Source: Stentor coeruleus
Lineage: Eukaryota; Ciliophora; Heterotrichea; Heterotrichida; Stentoridae
Assembly (NCBI GenBank): GCA_001970955.1
Contig: MPUH01000111.1
Location: 41,081-105,080, forward strand
DNA: 64,000 nt
Direction: 5' to 3'
Shown here: piece after piece, positions 62,690 through 64,000 of the stretch
Layout: every line of letters begins with the position of its first letter
Position numbering within the stretch: the stretch's first letter is position 1
Program-made: the position numbers and the translations under genes
Notes under the pieces: generated by a model
Database searches by the model: none
Told to the model about the DNA's origin: nothing
The model's input: only the letters and a program-made list of their open reading frames with translations

Positions 62690-63178
62690 TTATGTAGTTA
62701 GCTTTCTAAGGAGAAGGTTTCTATTTTTATTGATCAGTGCTTGAATTTTAGGATCTTTGAGGATATTAGTTTGCATAATATTACTTGGGGAGTTGATCTT
62801 TGTAGGCATTTTGGTTTTGCTTCTTTTAATTTGGATACGTTGCTGAGGGGATTCAACGGATTTCTCTTTCATTTTAGAGCTTGATTCTTTATTTTCTTTT
62901 ATTTCAATGATTGAGTTATTAATATTAACAGTTTCGTCTGTCTTACACTGTTTTATCTTACGAATCTCTTTTGCAATTTTTTCAAGCCTTACAAATGTAT
63001 TATTAAGTTTTCTAGATAAGCTTTCTGTCTCTATTTCCGGTAAAGAAATACTATAAAAATCACCAATTAAATCTTTAATCAAAAACTCTTTTTGTGATAT
63101 TTTCTTCTTAATACCCTCAATATCAGAAACTTTGTTATTAAATTCTTGTTTTACCTCCTGAGAAAAATCGCAACCCAT
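62690..63178 (-). CDS. Unknown small protein with N-terminal acylation motif
   Basis: 162 residues, MGCDFSQEVKQEF at the start, ending TAA. Gly2, Cys3 and Ser6 fit dual acylation. Residues about 5-95 are helical and may form a coiled coil; the rest is basic and Ser-rich (IQIKRSKTKMPTKIN). No domain recognised. It lies upstream of the CDPK on the same strand. Confidence 0.7.
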   Translation of the reverse strand: MGCDFSQEVKQEFNNKVSDIEGIKKKISQKEFLIKDLIGDFYSISLPEIETESLSRKLNNTFVRLEKIAKEIRKIKQCKTDETVNINNSIIEIKENKESSSKMKEKSVESPQQRIQIKRSKTKMPTKINSPSNIMQTNILKDPKIQALINKNRNLLLRKLTT

Positions 63179-63309
63179 TACTTTTTTATATTAAAAAATC
63201 CCTTATTACTTTTTAACCTATATTCCTATTATAAAACTAAAATCTTATATCAAAGCCTAATCTTTTATATACTCAAAATTCATAAATAAATTAAATCATT
63301 TAACTTAAT

Positions 63310-63607
63310 CTAATGGTTTACAGTTGTAAGACCAATACTCATGCTAGAGTAAGCCCTCTCTTTTTTCTTCATACACACATAAATAGATACACCTGAAGCT
63401 ACTAATACTAATGAAAAAAAGTCCAAGAATAGTCAAGAAATACCAAGTGTTCCAATCAGATCCTTAATATTCTGTAGAATCTATTTTATCATTATTTGGA
63501 TTACTACTACCTGGATAATAATAAGAAATAGGAGTAAACTGTTCAATCTCACTCTTACTATATCCAACAATGGCAATTGTACCATTATATTTCCCATTTG
63601 ACTTGCA
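63310..63607 (-). pseudogene. Decayed C-terminus of a type I surface protein
   Basis: On the minus strand a frame from TGC at 63607 reads CKSNGKYNGT and GYSKSEIEQ, like an EGF-type CxSNGxCNGxCxCxxGYSGxxC segment with most cysteines lost. It meets a TAA at 63464..63466, continues WNTWYFLTILGLF, then shifts frame at a run of seven T (63414..63420) into LVLVASGVSIYVCMKKKERAY and a TAG at 63310..63312: a membrane span and short basic tail. Such tails end leishmanolysin-like (M8) and other ciliate surface proteins. No 15-nt intron repairs it. A sequencing error at the homopolymer could explain the frameshift but not the stop. Confidence 0.5.
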
Positions 63608-63610
63608 TAT

Positions 63611-64000
63611 TATAACAAAATTAAAATATCATATTTTTTCTAATCTAAAACAAAATAATTTCAATAAACTTGAATATATTTAAATACGGCTTGTTACGAA
63701 TAAGCAAGAAATGTGCAGGACCTGAAAACTCTGCAAGATTATAAAAATTCAAATTATGTGCTAAAACCGCAGGGTAACTTGAGAAAAACTGTATTTTTTG
63801 ATAATGACTTGATACGTATATGAAATTCAAAAGACGGTCTTTAATTTTGATACTAATGGAATAATAGATGTCTTAAGGCAACAAGTATATTTTATATATA
63901 AGTTATGGATACATATTTTATTAGTATATTTTGTGTATAAGAAACTGCATTATTTTTTGGAGTTGTAATACTAAATAAACTTTAAAAAATGTAAACTAAA
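63611..64000. other. Right edge, no gene called
   Basis: AT-rich. A 61-codon open frame at 63645..63830 (-) could be an upstream remnant of the decayed surface-protein gene, but it shows no domain and is not called. Confidence 0.4.

Noticed and set aside
1-64000. CRISPR arrays, insertion sequences, rRNA genes, bacterial promoters or operons
   Set aside because: None seen; the content is eukaryotic and the repeats present are short tandem or assembly-derived.

Overview
This 64 kb window is eukaryotic, protein-coding and AT-rich. It looks like macronuclear DNA of a heterotrich ciliate, most likely Stentor. The evidence is as follows. (1) Seven spliced genes (one partial) are interrupted by introns of exactly 15 nt; I place eleven. 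(2) TAA, TAG and TGA all end intact genes and none is needed as a sense codon, so the code is standard. That fits Stentor rather than Blepharisma or Condylostoma. (3) The gene content is ciliate-like: TOG, MORN, axonemal, CDPK and several other kinase genes. Where the longest open frame began at a non-ATG codon I moved the start to the first in-frame ATG.

Layout. 1-4.7 kb: a partial gene for a secreted repeat protein (-), GRWD1/Rrb1 (-), tRNA-Val(UAC) between two assembly joints, and a PH plus papain-fold protein (+). 4.7-7.35 kb: mostly spacer with one small acylated protein. 7.35-13 kb: a C2-like/coiled-coil/Gas2-like protein (+), glutamate dehydrogenase (-), a broken histone H4 copy (+), a DHHC palmitoyltransferase (-) and a Rab11-like GTPase (-). 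13-24 kb: XMAP215/CKAP5 (+), an axonemal-dynein-light-chain-like EF-hand protein (+) and a DYRK kinase (+). 24-34 kb: a SUCO/Slp1-like SUN protein (-), an unknown protein (-), a START protein (+), two tandem MFS transporters (-) and the ribonucleotide reductase large subunit (-). 34-44 kb: MORN (+), LMBRD1 (-), an LRR protein (-), an unknown protein (-), a DYRK-like probable pseudokinase split by an assembly error (-), an SLC30A9-like transporter (-) and a two-repeat Myb (-). 44-54 kb: long AT-rich spacers around an unknown protein (-), adenylate kinase (+) and a TPR protein (-). 54-64 kb: a NAK-family kinase (+), proteasome beta-6 (+), a small acylated protein (+), CNNM/DUF21 (+), a coiled-coil protein (-), CDPK (-), a second small acylated protein (-) and a decayed surface-protein tail (-).

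The genes form no operon or single pathway. Themes that recur are microtubules and cilia (CKAP5, the axonemal EF-hand protein, the Gas2-like protein, MORN), membrane anchoring by acylation (six proteins starting Met-Gly with nearby Cys, plus a DHHC enzyme), membrane transport (two MFS, LMBRD1, SLC30A9, CNNM) and kinase signalling (DYRK, pseudo-DYRK, NAK, CDPK).

The points most worth following are the rigid 15-nt intron pattern with an invariant A at position 10, including one intron with no stop that only a paralogue reveals; a strong G-to-C strand skew running left to right across most short spacers; the H4 pseudogene; and four single-N joints flanked by duplicated sequence, one of which falsely truncates a gene.
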